Positions 17,163-26,574 of a stretch of DNA of 64,000 nucleotides are shown here, in pieces (position 1 is the first letter of the stretch; every line of letters begins with the position of its first letter). Made by a program: the position numbers and the translations under genes. The stretch is taken from positions 2,368,149-2,432,148 of the forward strand of contig NZ_AP026830.1 of NCBI RefSeq assembly GCF_026000775.1. The letters run 5' to 3'. Under the pieces are notes generated by a model. The model saw nothing but the letters and a program-made list of their open reading frames with translations, was not told where the DNA came from and made no database searches. Source of the DNA: Vulcanisaeta souniana JCM 11219. GTDB taxonomy: Archaea > Thermoproteota > Thermoprotei > Thermoproteales > Thermocladiaceae.

Positions 17163-17494
17163 TGGTCAGGGTAATAAGGGCTGGTCCAGTTGATAATGTC
17201 CACATCGAAACTACGTTCTCAGCCGTGTGTCCAATAGATCATAGTATCGATAATTACGTCATTGAGATAGACTATAAACCGTCATGTAACACTGATGGCT
17301 GCAATTACCTAGAGCTGAGTAGCCTTAGGGAATGGCTTGATGAGTTTAAAGGTAGGGTTATTTACCATGAGGATGCAATTAACGAGGTAATAAATGTACT
17401 AGTGAAGGCATTATCCCCCATAGAGATTACTGTAACATTAACGAGTAATTATAGGGGCATTAAGTATGTGGTTAGGCGTGGAATTAATAAGTAA
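17162..17494 (+). CDS. QueF-like archaeosine synthase (amidinotransferase)
   Basis: 110 residues, the short single-domain T-fold form found in Crenarchaeota. Converts preQ0 at tRNA position 15 to archaeosine using ammonia. C23 in SAVCPIDHSIDNYVIEI and D30 have the seven-residue spacing of the catalytic Cys/Asp known from the Pyrobaculum enzyme, followed by the QueF-type segment LELSSLREWLDEFKGRVIYHEDAINEV. It lacks the NADPH-reductase extensions of bacterial QueF. Convergent with moaA, overlapping by 11 bp. Confidence 0.85.
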   Translation: MVRVIRAGPVDNVHIETTFSAVCPIDHSIDNYVIEIDYKPSCNTDGCNYLELSSLREWLDEFKGRVIYHEDAINEVINVLVKALSPIEITVTLTSNYRGIKYVVRRGINK

Positions 17495-18455
17495 GATCTC
17501 CAATACGTACCCTAATCCTTATCTTACCCAAATTTCCTGATGCGCCCTCAATGAAGTTGGGTTTCCTTAGTGAGTTGGCGTAGATCATGGCCTTCATCAA
17601 ACCTTCCCTATCCCTAGTCCCTATGTATGGCCATAGATCAACCGCGGGCTCCTTATATAGGCAGGTCTTTAGTCTACCGTCACTTGTTAACCTCATTGTC
17701 GTACAGCCTGCGCAGAAGGATGGGTTGTTGTAGTTTTTCACTATCTCGACCTTCACACCATCAACTTCATAAATAGGCCTATTATGAAGATCCTTCCTAG
17801 TCCCCAGTAACTTACCGTGCTTATTCAACCAATTAATTACGTCACTTAGATCATCATAATACCTGGCAAACACCGGGAAGCCCTCACCCATGGGCATTAA
17901 CTCTATTAGCTGAAGGACAAGACCATACTTAGCGGCAAACCTTATCATCATCGGTATCTCATCTGTATTCAATCCCCTTAAAACAACCACATTGATCTTA
18001 ACCTGCTTAAAACCCAGTCTATTAACATAGTCAATATTCTCGAGAACCTTATCCAATGCATCAACGCCAGTTATGAACCTGTACCTTCCCTTATCCAACG
18101 AGTGCAGTGATATATTTAGCCTGCTTAGTCCGTGATTTAGTAGGTCCTCGGCATACACATCCAGGAAATAACCGTTGGTTGTCATCGATAGGTCCTTAGG
18201 ACCAACCTTATTGATCTCATCGACAACCTTAACAATGTCCCTACGCAATAATGGCTCGCCACCAGTTATCTTAAAATCATCAACTCCGAGGTCCTTCGCA
18301 ACCAAAGCCACAAAGCCTATGTCCTCTGCGCTTAACTCCCTACTTAGGAACTTACCCTGGCCCTCGAAATGACAAAAGAGACATCGGTAATTACACACAC
18401 TATTTACCACAATCCTTAGTTTTAACCAGGGTCTTCCGTAATTATCAATCAGCAT
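17484..18455 (-). CDS. moaA: GTP 3',8-cyclase (MoaA)
   Basis: 323 residues, radical SAM enzyme that starts molybdenum/tungsten cofactor synthesis. N-terminal Fe-S cysteines C21, C25, C28 (VNSVCNYRCLFCHFEG), KITGGEPLLRRD, and the C-terminal second cluster SFCAGCTTMRLTSDGRLKTCL. The extreme C-terminus lacks the usual GG tail, as in many archaeal MoaA. Metal cofactor demand is evident in the window: two tungsten-type aldehyde oxidoreductases and a MoeA-like protein. Confidence 0.93.
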   Translation of the reverse strand: MLIDNYGRPWLKLRIVVNSVCNYRCLFCHFEGQGKFLSRELSAEDIGFVALVAKDLGVDDFKITGGEPLLRRDIVKVVDEINKVGPKDLSMTTNGYFLDVYAEDLLNHGLSRLNISLHSLDKGRYRFITGVDALDKVLENIDYVNRLGFKQVKINVVVLRGLNTDEIPMMIRFAAKYGLVLQLIELMPMGEGFPVFARYYDDLSDVINWLNKHGKLLGTRKDLHNRPIYEVDGVKVEIVKNYNNPSFCAGCTTMRLTSDGRLKTCLYKEPAVDLWPYIGTRDREGLMKAMIYANSLRKPNFIEGASGNLGKIRIRVRIGDLTY

Positions 18456-18519
18456 TTAACACTCGTTATATCGTTACTCATTGCGCTTTTAAAACGGTTA
18501 TTCCTGGAATTAATTGGAA

Positions 18520-19629
18520 TTAATCGATGAATTTACTCCCGTGTATCTTATCAGTTAGATAATCATGAAGGAACTTCAGCCCATGCGTTGATAACGCCTC
18601 AATCTCAACCTTCTTCTTAGTCCTAAGGAAAAGCTCAATTTCCTTCTTCCACTGGTCATTTTGAAACCAGGGATACCTAATAAGCTCCTGGGCCCTCTTT
18701 AGGTCCCTATCCGTAGCCTTTATCACGTACTCATCACTAATCTTGTAGGTGCGTATATCAGTCGCGGTGACACCCACGAACTTGGCCTCGGGGGTTGCCA
18801 ACCTGTCGCTCTCATAGCTAAGCTTTATTGAACCACTCTTATAAACACTGTATATGTACCACCCGTATGGGTCACCGTCAGTCAACACGAAGGCCGGCAA
18901 CCCATACTCCTCATTAAGTCTCCTAACAAACCTCCTGGTAGCCCTATCGGGCATGCCCTTAGCCGTAATTAATAGGCAACTCTCCTTATTCCAAAAGCCC
19001 TCCCTATTGAGCCTCTGGAATATTGCATCCTTCTCTATAACCAATACGTAATTAGCCTCAACTTTGACTATGTCTAGTTCATCAGGATTCGGTGGAAGGC
19101 TCAATGCTGTGTCCCCAAGCTTCGTGGCATCGATCTCGAAGCCCTTGGACCTAACGATTATTGGGCCCACTACCTTGCCCTTAACATCTGCCGAAAGCCC
19201 CATCTCCTCCCTAAGTATCCCAGTGGCCACCTCAATATCCTCAATGACGGCATTGGACTCTGACTGCTCGTCCCATGTGTTTTCCCTAATTACCTTTTTA
19301 ACAATGTCTGCCTTAAACTCCATCGTGTGTTTACCGTTATAGTAGAGGTCCCTTATTGTTGGATAAACGCCTTCCCTGATTGCCTGTACTATTAGCCTAA
19401 GCATGAGCATTGTCTGCATGAACCTCTTGGACTCCTTGAGATCCAGGAACCTCCTCTTGAGTTTCTCCGGACCAAGTACAAGCATTTTCTTCCTTGGGTC
19501 CCATACTGTGTTACTTAACGTTCTAGCCGGTATCTCCAGTATAGGTTCCTCATTACCAAGTACCTTGCTTGCTATGGAACTGCCCCAATCCTCAAGAACC
19601 TTAAGTACCTCATTCCTGTTCTTAGCCAC
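18520..19629 (-). CDS. top6A: DNA topoisomerase VI subunit A
   Basis: 369 residues, Spo11 homologue that makes the transient double-strand break. The catalytic Tyr lies in TIRDLYYNGKHTM (Tyr96/97); the Toprim domain carries the metal-binding Asp residues in VLTDGDPYGWYIYSVYKSGS. Usual length. In many archaea top6B is adjacent; here the neighbours are moaA and argF, so subunit B must be encoded elsewhere. A TATA element probably lies in the 81-bp divergent gap with argF. Confidence 0.94.
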   Translation of the reverse strand: MAKNRNEVLKVLEDWGSSIASKVLGNEEPILEIPARTLSNTVWDPRKKMLVLGPEKLKRRFLDLKESKRFMQTMLMLRLIVQAIREGVYPTIRDLYYNGKHTMEFKADIVKKVIRENTWDEQSESNAVIEDIEVATGILREEMGLSADVKGKVVGPIIVRSKGFEIDATKLGDTALSLPPNPDELDIVKVEANYVLVIEKDAIFQRLNREGFWNKESCLLITAKGMPDRATRRFVRRLNEEYGLPAFVLTDGDPYGWYIYSVYKSGSIKLSYESDRLATPEAKFVGVTATDIRTYKISDEYVIKATDRDLKRAQELIRYPWFQNDQWKKEIELFLRTKKKVEIEALSTHGLKFLHDYLTDKIHGSKFID

Positions 19630-19710
19630 GATAAACGATAAAGCACCTAACTATTAAAACCTAGCGCCATTGGATCATGCTTTAATAATCACCTAGCAAA
19701 AATAATACTA

Positions 19711-20652
19711 ATGACAAACATAAGGGCAATCAGGGGTAGAGACTTCATAACACTCATGGACTACACTACTGAGGAAATAAAGTACTTACTGAACCTAGCC
19801 AGGGATCTTAAGTCCCGGTATTACCAAGGCGAACGGCATAGCAATGTGCTCATGGGCAGGACACTACTCATGATATTCGAAAAACCAAGTACAAGGACCA
19901 GGGTTAGTCTAGACGTTGCAGCAACGCAATTGGGCATGCACGTAATATACTCAAACCCACAGGAGCTTCAGCTTGGTCGTGGTGAGACCATTGCTGACAC
20001 CGCGAGGGTTGTCGATAGGTTCGTAGATGCAATAGCCGCCAGGGTTTACAAACACGAATCATTGGTGGAGATGGCTAGGTATGCCGTGGCTCCCGTAATA
20101 AACGCATTAAGTGATAAGGAACATCCACTGCAGGCATTAGCTGATGCACTGACCCTGTGGGAGATCAAAGGTAGGCTTGAGGGATTGAGGGTGGCATTCG
20201 TTGGTGACGGTGATAATAACATTGCCCACTCATTAATGATAATAGGCGCCAAGCTCGGTTGGGAAGTTAGAATAATATCACCAAAGATTTACTGGCCCAC
20301 TAAGTTCAATGAATTGCTCACGGAGGACGTCAAGAGGACCGGGGCAAACATCATGATTAGCGATAATACCGAAGACGTCAGAGGAACCGATGCAGTATAC
20401 ACCGATGTCTGGGTCAGCATGGGTATGGAGACTGAGGCCGAGGAGAGAAGGAAGATCTTCAGGCCCTACCAGGTCAATGCCGAACTAATGAGGAAAGCTG
20501 GTCCCCAGGCGGTCTTCATGCATTGTCTACCTGCGCATAGGGGTGAGGAGGTCATGGATGACGTTATTGATGGGCCACAAAGCGTAGTTTGGGACCAGGC
20601 CGAGAATAGGCTCCATACCGCGAAGGCCGTATTATTATCACTACTGGCATAA
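19711..20652 (+). CDS. argF: Ornithine carbamoyltransferase
   Basis: 313 residues. Makes citrulline from ornithine and carbamoyl phosphate. Carbamoyl-phosphate loop EKPSTRTRVS, DKEHPLQALADALT, ornithine loop VYTDVWVSMGMETEAEERR and the Cys loop FMHCLPAHRGEEV identify an OTC rather than aspartate transcarbamoylase. Single gene, not in an arginine operon in this window. Confidence 0.95.
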   Translation: MTNIRAIRGRDFITLMDYTTEEIKYLLNLARDLKSRYYQGERHSNVLMGRTLLMIFEKPSTRTRVSLDVAATQLGMHVIYSNPQELQLGRGETIADTARVVDRFVDAIAARVYKHESLVEMARYAVAPVINALSDKEHPLQALADALTLWEIKGRLEGLRVAFVGDGDNNIAHSLMIIGAKLGWEVRIISPKIYWPTKFNELLTEDVKRTGANIMISDNTEDVRGTDAVYTDVWVSMGMETEAEERRKIFRPYQVNAELMRKAGPQAVFMHCLPAHRGEEVMDDVIDGPQSVVWDQAENRLHTAKAVLLSLLA

Positions 20653-20738
20653 AGTAGCTTCACTGTATCTTAATGTTTTTAAAATCGAATCACTAAGTGT
20701 GTAAGTTTTATTAATAAAAGAACACATGATCGGCTCGT

Positions 20739-22649
20739 ATGAACAGTAACATAAGGAGGATTAGCATTATAGTAATGCTTGTACTATCCCTGACTCTGAG
20801 CTCATTGGTACTCGCCTCAACGGGTGGGTGGCAACAACTCACAATATACGCTAGATCCACAGTGATCCATGCATTAGCCGTATCCACAAACAACAGTGGC
20901 GCCGTAATAAACATAACAATAACGGCAATAGAACCAGGCTCTGGATACGTGTATGTGGCGGCAAGTCCATTACCAACAGCCGAGAGTGGAACCTTCCTAT
21001 CATCATCACAAATAGCAGCATTAGTAGCCACATACCTAGCAAACCAACCATTCAATAAGTACAATTTCACGATTAACGTAGAACCAACAACCCTCGAAAT
21101 AGGAGGGCCCTCGGCAAGTGGCTATGTGACGGTCGCCATGTGGACACTAATAACGAATAATACGTTAAATCCAGGCGTTGTCATGACTGGCATGATACTG
21201 CCCGACGGATCAATAGGACCAGTGGGTGGGTTACCATCTAAGATAGCGGCTGCTGCCCAGGAGGGCTATAAGGTGATATTGATACCATACGGACAACAGA
21301 TCTACCAAACAAGTAGCGGGCAAATAATTAACCTAGTAAATTACGGAAGAAGCATGGGGGTTGACGTAGTACCCATAATGGACGTTAGGCAAGCCATTTA
21401 CTACTTCACAGGCGTGAACCTCTCAATACCAGTAATATCATCACAATCCCTCAAGAACCAGGCGTACATTAATGTCACGAAGTTCCTCTGGATGAGGATC
21501 TACAATAGGACAATCAACACTGGAGCCATTAATTCCACGGACCCGAATGTATCTAATTACGTCAAACAAGCCATTAATTATGCAGGACAGGGTATGTATT
21601 ACACGGCCGCAAGCCTTGGGTTCCAGGGACTAATTAATTACTACCAAGACCAACTACAGAATTACACAGCCCAGCAACTAAACGAACTACTTAGTCAATT
21701 AAATAATCAATTGAATAATTACGAAAACACCCTACAGAATTATAATATGACTACTGCAAACATAGACATAATGATAGGTATATATGACAGGATCTTTGAT
21801 GCACAACAATCATTAAGTGCAGCATCCCAGGATCTCTCCGCCGGCGATATTTCCAATGCAATAATTAACCTGGCGTATGCAAAGGCCAGAATTGAAACCC
21901 TGGGCGACTGGTTAGCAGTATTAAATGCAATAAGTGGCGGGTCGGTAATATCAACTAACTACCTCGAGGAACTAACAAGCATGTACCTTGTGTATGCACA
22001 ATCAATAACGGAGTACACGTTATCCTTATCAAGCGCAGTTGGTGTGTCTAATGTTCTACAAAACATAAATTCAATAACCCAGGAGGTTCAGGAGGCGCAG
22101 AATAATTACCAAGGTGGCCTCTATCCATTGGCCCTAGCCCAGAGTCTCGACGCAATATCAAGCAATGACGCAATATTGCACCTATTATTTACACCGGTGA
22201 TAAATGGAGAGATGAATACGGAATACTTGGTTAATATTACGGAGTACGTAAAGGAATTGGCCGTGTACAATACATACGAGGCAGAGAACAGGTGCGGATT
22301 ATTCCCAATGCTCGCAATATCATACATAGATTACGGCAATTACTACATGTCGCTATATAACTCAACGAACGACATTAGCAACCTATCAGTTGCACTACAA
22401 CTCTATGAACTGGCAGCCTCTTACTCACAGGCGCTCTATGAACTAGCCACCTCATCAAATTCATGCGGCGCAACATTCACGGTATCCAACATAGTACCAA
22501 TAAGCATAGGCAATGCATCACTAAATGCACTGAGTAACCAGACAGTAAGTTACAACACTGTGCCCCTGATAATAGGCATCGCATTAATAGTACTTGCTGC
22601 AGGTATTGCTGTATTCTCAATAAAAAGCCTAAAAACAACCTCCATCTAA
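20739..22649 (+). CDS. Exported, membrane-anchored Lon-type (S16) serine protease
   Basis: 636 residues. Signal peptide or anchor at about 8-27 (ISIIVMLVLSLTLSSLVLAS), then a Lon proteolytic domain (30-225) without an ATPase: catalytic Ser125 in EIGGPSASGYVT and Lys168 in GGLPSKIAAAAQEGYK. The middle (about 240-600) is helical and rich in Asn/Gln/Tyr, with heptad-like stretches such as LNELLSQLNNQLNNYENTL, and a C-terminal membrane helix precedes IKSLKTT. Matches archaeal COG1750. Likely acts outside the cytoplasmic membrane; substrate unknown. A DedA-like gene follows after 11 bp. Confidence 0.82.
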   Translation: MNSNIRRISIIVMLVLSLTLSSLVLASTGGWQQLTIYARSTVIHALAVSTNNSGAVINITITAIEPGSGYVYVAASPLPTAESGTFLSSSQIAALVATYLANQPFNKYNFTINVEPTTLEIGGPSASGYVTVAMWTLITNNTLNPGVVMTGMILPDGSIGPVGGLPSKIAAAAQEGYKVILIPYGQQIYQTSSGQIINLVNYGRSMGVDVVPIMDVRQAIYYFTGVNLSIPVISSQSLKNQAYINVTKFLWMRIYNRTINTGAINSTDPNVSNYVKQAINYAGQGMYYTAASLGFQGLINYYQDQLQNYTAQQLNELLSQLNNQLNNYENTLQNYNMTTANIDIMIGIYDRIFDAQQSLSAASQDLSAGDISNAIINLAYAKARIETLGDWLAVLNAISGGSVISTNYLEELTSMYLVYAQSITEYTLSLSSAVGVSNVLQNINSITQEVQEAQNNYQGGLYPLALAQSLDAISSNDAILHLLFTPVINGEMNTEYLVNITEYVKELAVYNTYEAENRCGLFPMLAISYIDYGNYYMSLYNSTNDISNLSVALQLYELAASYSQALYELATSSNSCGATFTVSNIVPISIGNASLNALSNQTVSYNTVPLIIGIALIVLAAGIAVFSIKSLKTTSI

Positions 22650-22660
22650 ACCTTGATTAA

Positions 22661-23281
22661 ATGAACATAGTACCAATATTAATAATGGACTTCTTCATAA
22701 GTTTCATAGGTAATGCAGTACCATTCTTTGGTGAGGCATACACCGTATACGCAGCATTAACACTATTCAACATCAGGTCATCAATACTCAGTATTGCCCT
22801 TATCATCATCGTAACTGCACTGGGGGCTACAATATCGAAAAACGTATCATACGCCCTAGGTTACGCATTACGAAAACCCCTCAAGAAAACAAGCGCCGTG
22901 AAACTAATAATGTTTTTATCAAGCAAGTCACCACTATGGATCTTGGTAATAATCCTGGCTGCACTACCTGGGTTACCATTCGATGACTACGTATATGTAG
23001 GCACAGGAGCCGCATCAATAAATCCGCTAAGGTTAAATGCCTATGTATTAATCGGCAAGCTAATAAAGAGCTCAATAGAGATACCAATAGAGCTCCTCCT
23101 CTTCTCGTCACTGTACGGATTATTAAAGCCAAGCATAGGCCTATCAATGTTTCAAGTAATCATGGCAATAGTATTCACAATACTCGCCTTCATAATATTC
23201 AAGGTAGACTGGATAAAAATTTACATAAAGCTCCAGAACAGGATTAATGTACTACCAAGGATGAATAACGACGAACTTTAA
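22661..23281 (+). CDS. DedA/VTT-family membrane protein
   Basis: 206 residues with about five or six hydrophobic segments. The family core is recognisable in AALPGLPFDDYVYVGTGAASIN (general F/LPGLP-x-D ... G loop of VTT domains) followed by RLNAYVLIGKLIKSSIEIPIEL. DedA-like proteins are membrane transporters or lipid scramblase relatives. Only 11 bp behind the exported protease gene, so probably in the same transcript. Confidence 0.68.
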   Translation: MNIVPILIMDFFISFIGNAVPFFGEAYTVYAALTLFNIRSSILSIALIIIVTALGATISKNVSYALGYALRKPLKKTSAVKLIMFLSSKSPLWILVIILAALPGLPFDDYVYVGTGAASINPLRLNAYVLIGKLIKSSIEIPIELLLFSSLYGLLKPSIGLSMFQVIMAIVFTILAFIIFKVDWIKIYIKLQNRINVLPRMNNDEL

Positions 23282-23374
23282 TGGCTCAATTTTACCCTTA
23301 ACGACCCACATGAACCATAAAAGGAAAGATCCTGCGTTAAGAGTATATTATACTTAATATCCTACCTGATAAGC

Positions 23375-23707
23375 ATGCACTATGTAGTACCCATAGGTTA
23401 TTCCACAATGCAAATGTTCTTGCCCATAGGCGTGACTGACCTTATCTCTGTAATAATCGGTATAGCAACCGCATTATTACTGGGTTATCTAAAATCATAC
23501 AAGTCTAAACAACGTTATGCCGCATTGGGATTACTAGTATTTTATTCATTTCTCCTTACCATTATTTATAACTCTAATTTCACTTTAATTAATTGTAAAT
23601 TACTCTATTTAATTAATAAGAATAGTTATGAACTTAGTAATTACATTATTGGCCTCATATACAGGAATGGCACGAATATAAGTTTTATGAAAACGGTCAC
23701 TAATTGA
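23375..23707 (+). CDS. Small hypothetical membrane protein
   Basis: 110 residues, low-complexity AT-rich gene with two hydrophobic segments (about 18-36 and 48-66) separated by a basic loop YLKSYKSKQRY. No family recognised. The second half (FTLINCKLLYLINKNSYELSN) is Asn/Tyr-rich and base use is more AT-rich than the neighbours. Existence is uncertain; a TATA-like TATATTATACTT lies at 23344-23355. Confidence 0.35.
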   Translation: MHYVVPIGYSTMQMFLPIGVTDLISVIIGIATALLLGYLKSYKSKQRYAALGLLVFYSFLLTIIYNSNFTLINCKLLYLINKNSYELSNYIIGLIYRNGTNISFMKTVTN

Positions 23708-23743
23708 AATAAAAATAATACGATTCGTGGATGTTTCAGTTCC

Positions 23744-23831
23744 TGGTGCGGGGGGTGGGATTTGAACCCACGCAGGCCTTCGCCAACGGGACCTAAACCC
23801 GTCCCCTTTGACCTGGCTCGGGCACCCCCGC
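23744..23831 (-). tRNA. tRNA-Leu (anticodon UAG), CCA encoded
   Basis: On the minus strand: acceptor GCGGGGG paired with CCCCCGC, D arm from TGCCCGAGCCAGGTC, anticodon stem-loop ACGGG-TTTAGGT-CCCGT with anticodon TAG, a long class II variable arm (GGCGAAGGCC), and T arm GTGGG-TTCAAAT-CCCAC. The large variable arm and anticodon both fit leucine. The discriminator A is followed by genomic CCA (23744-23746). No intron. A T-rich run downstream (ATTATTTTTATTTC) may terminate transcription. Confidence 0.95.
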
Positions 23832-23851
23832 AGGGTTAGTTAGTATTCACG

Positions 23852-23869
23852 GTCTTTTTAACTTTTTTG
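23852..23869 (-). promoter_or_regulatory. Promoter of tRNA-Leu
   Basis: Reading the minus strand, AAAAAAGTTAAAAAGACC lies about 25-38 bp before the tRNA 5' end and resembles a crenarchaeal BRE/TATA element. Confidence 0.45.
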
Positions 23870-24040
23870 TCTTGGTTTTTCGTTGTCGTCCTTATTTGTG
23901 TTCTATTTGTTTTGGTGGGTACCGTGTATGTTCATTTATTTATTTAGATATATTTTTATGCTAGTGTAGTTTGTTAAAGGATTAGGCAAAAAATGCATTT
24001 TTATAAAGGTATAAATTACTACGACAGTCCAACAATAATA

Positions 24041-25660
24041 ATGGGCAGAATAATGAACGTGGATAGCGCCTTGGGAGGCATTAATGACGGTTCTGTGGTT
24101 GCCATTTCTGGTTTTAACATAGCGGCTACTCCGGAGTTCCTTATCCTCAAGCTTTATGAGAGGTATAGGGATACTGGGCATCCCCGTGATTTGTTCATCG
24201 TAGCCGATACACTGCCTGCAGCAAGGGAGCGTGCCCTTGATTTTGTGGCTAAGAGCATGATTAAGGACGGAGATTTTGACTTCATTAGGGGTTTCATGCT
24301 GCCATTTCTTGGTGTTGCCCCATGGCTCCAAAGGTTAGCCATCGAGAATAGGGTCGAGGCCTATTCATTCCCTATTGGTGTCGCTACCAAGTGGTTTAGG
24401 AGCGTGGCCTCTGGTATACCGACAATTACTAAGGTTGGGCTTGGGACATTCCTTGATCCTAGGCAGGACGGTATTTACCTAAATGACTTGGCGAGGGAAA
24501 GGAGGACGTGTAAGGTTGAGTTAGTGAGTATTAATGGTGATGAATACCTACTCTATGATTGCCCAAAGCCAAGTGTGGGCTTGATAAGGGGTAGCGCCAC
24601 TGATGAATTTGGTAATCTAACAATGAGCGAGGAGGCGATATATAGTTCTGTATTGGCTATAACGCAGGCCGTTAAGGCTCAACCGAACCCAGGCACTGTG
24701 ATCGCCCAGGTACTTTACGTGAGTAGGTTTGTTAATCCCAGGGATGTACATGTACCTGGACCATTAATTGATCACATAGTGGTTTCACCACCCGAGTATC
24801 ATATGCAGTCGGCCAGTGTTAAATATGACCCAAGTGTATGTGGTAGGTTCATGCTGAGTAACGCGTGCTTGTCAGATAATGATGTACCTGATTTTGAATC
24901 GGCAATTGCCAGGAGAATCGTTCTTGAATTCGTTAACCTTGTGGAGAGGCTGGGTAAACCAATAACCATTAACCTTGGCATTGGTATACCAGCACTGGCT
25001 GCAAGGATTATAAAGAGCGAGGGCATTGACGATTACATAACCATAACGGTTGAATCAGGCCCCTGGGGTGGAATAGCCCTTGGCGGTGATGACTTCGGCG
25101 TGGCAATATCACCCAGGGCAATAATACCCATGCCCGATCAATTCATAATGTACGAAGGGGGTATAATAGACGCCGCCTCTCTGGGCTTCATGCAAGTTGG
25201 GCCTAATGGCGATGTAAACCCAAGTTTCCTATCTGAGAGGGTTACGGGCCCCGGCGGATTCCCCGTTATTGCCCATGGAACACCTAGGCTGTACTTCGCT
25301 GGCGCATTCACTGCCGGTAATAGGGATATTGTTGTAAAGAATGGTAAATTAACCATAGTTAGGGATGGGTCAATAATAAAGTTCGTTAAGAAGCCCTATA
25401 AGATTGGGTTTAATGCTGAGCTTGGATTGAAGGCTGGTAAGGACGTCATGTACATAACCGAGAGAGCCGTATTCAGGCTAACTAGTGAGGGTTTGGTCCT
25501 CGAGGAGTATGCACCGGGTATTGACATTGAGAAAGATGTACTGGCCAAAATGGAGTTTAAGCCCGTGGTGTCTAGGCACATACGTCCAATGGATAGTGCA
25601 GTATTCAGGGAAGGCCCAATGAGACTTCTCGATGTTGTTACGAACGCAATTAGGCGTTAA
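24041..25660 (+). CDS. Fused alpha-beta CoA transferase (family I)
   Basis: 539 residues from the ATG at 24041; frames are also open from 23993 (16 residues longer), but TTTTTATAAAGG at 23998-24009 looks like the TATA box. Family signature: GINDGSVVAISGFNIAATPEFL in the alpha half; in the beta half NLGIGIPALAARI and the catalytic Glu in ITVESGPWGGIALGGDDFGVAI. Alpha and beta are one chain, as in propionate/acetate CoA transferase (YdiF-like). Probably activates or exchanges short carboxylic acids; substrate undetermined. The 3' end overlaps the convergent EF-Tu-like gene by 11 bp. Confidence 0.85.
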   Translation: MGRIMNVDSALGGINDGSVVAISGFNIAATPEFLILKLYERYRDTGHPRDLFIVADTLPAARERALDFVAKSMIKDGDFDFIRGFMLPFLGVAPWLQRLAIENRVEAYSFPIGVATKWFRSVASGIPTITKVGLGTFLDPRQDGIYLNDLARERRTCKVELVSINGDEYLLYDCPKPSVGLIRGSATDEFGNLTMSEEAIYSSVLAITQAVKAQPNPGTVIAQVLYVSRFVNPRDVHVPGPLIDHIVVSPPEYHMQSASVKYDPSVCGRFMLSNACLSDNDVPDFESAIARRIVLEFVNLVERLGKPITINLGIGIPALAARIIKSEGIDDYITITVESGPWGGIALGGDDFGVAISPRAIIPMPDQFIMYEGGIIDAASLGFMQVGPNGDVNPSFLSERVTGPGGFPVIAHGTPRLYFAGAFTAGNRDIVVKNGKLTIVRDGSIIKFVKKPYKIGFNAELGLKAGKDVMYITERAVFRLTSEGLVLEEYAPGIDIEKDVLAKMEFKPVVSRHIRPMDSAVFREGPMRLLDVVTNAIRR

Positions 25661-26516
25661 TCAATGCGTAGCCCATTACCCTCGGCTTCTTGGCCTTGGC
25701 ATTTACATTTATAATAAATGCCCTACCGTTTACCATTGGCAACTCCCTGGAAAGTATAATGTGGTCATTCTCGATCTTGCCCATCACCTTAATGCCATTG
25801 AATATTACATGGATCTCCCTGGCGTCTTCACTCCACTTAAACCTCATGAAGTCGCCAATAACCTTACTAAACCTAGTGTTGGGCTTAATGAGCGCCTGTA
25901 TCCCCTCAATTTCCTCAAGCGTTACATTCCTAAGTGCCAATCCGACACGGGTACCTGGTAATACGGAATCCTGGTCCTCATCAAGTACCTGAATGCTCCT
26001 GATCTCAACTTCCTTATTCATTGGGTACGCAATGAGTTTATCGTGTACAGAAACCTGGGTTAACGCATAACCAAGCACCACGATGCCAACGCCCCTAACA
26101 TTAAATGCCCTGTCAACATACACAAGGCCCCTATCACTAACCTCCGCATCAAGCTCCTTAAACTCAGCAACAAGCTTCGAAATACCCAACTCTCTGAAGT
26201 ACTTCATGAAGGTATTGGCGCCTTCAGCAAGGACAATACCAGGTATTCCGGACGCCTCGAGTAGCAATGCCTTCTCTCCATCAAGCCAGGTTATTTCATT
26301 ACTCACCTTGAAATAGAAGGAACTGGATATGGAGAGAGCAATGGCCTCATCAAGAATACTATTGGGACTCGGTATTAATATGCTCCGCACCAAGTCGCCA
26401 ATCTTTCTGTAGTAAATTCTTTCCTCGCCTTTATCCCTCTTACCCAGCATTGAGGCTACCTTGAATGCCTCCTGTTCGTTTGCCGATAATACAGTCACTA
26501 TACTCCCTCGAAGCAC
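25650..26516 (-). CDS. EF-Tu/SelB-like translation-factor paralogue without GTPase motifs
   Basis: 288 residues. Residues about 125-200 match domain II of translational GTPases: VYVDRAFNVRGVGIVVLGYALT, VHDKLIAYPMNKEVEIRSIQVLDEDQD, then PGTRVGLALRNVTLEEIEG. The N-terminal 120 residues take the place of the G domain but have no P-loop GxxxxGK(S/T), no DxxG and no NKxD. A third barrel-like segment closes the protein. Pseudo-GTPase EF-Tu paralogues exist in crenarchaea; their function is unclear. Confidence 0.7.
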   Translation of the reverse strand: MLRGSIVTVLSANEQEAFKVASMLGKRDKGEERIYYRKIGDLVRSILIPSPNSILDEAIALSISSSFYFKVSNEITWLDGEKALLLEASGIPGIVLAEGANTFMKYFRELGISKLVAEFKELDAEVSDRGLVYVDRAFNVRGVGIVVLGYALTQVSVHDKLIAYPMNKEVEIRSIQVLDEDQDSVLPGTRVGLALRNVTLEEIEGIQALIKPNTRFSKVIGDFMRFKWSEDAREIHVIFNGIKVMGKIENDHIILSRELPMVNGRAFIINVNAKAKKPRVMGYALINA

Positions 26517-26574
26517 GAAAATAATCGCCGAGAATTATTGCTTTTAAACCTATCGTGCTAATTAGGTAAAATGA

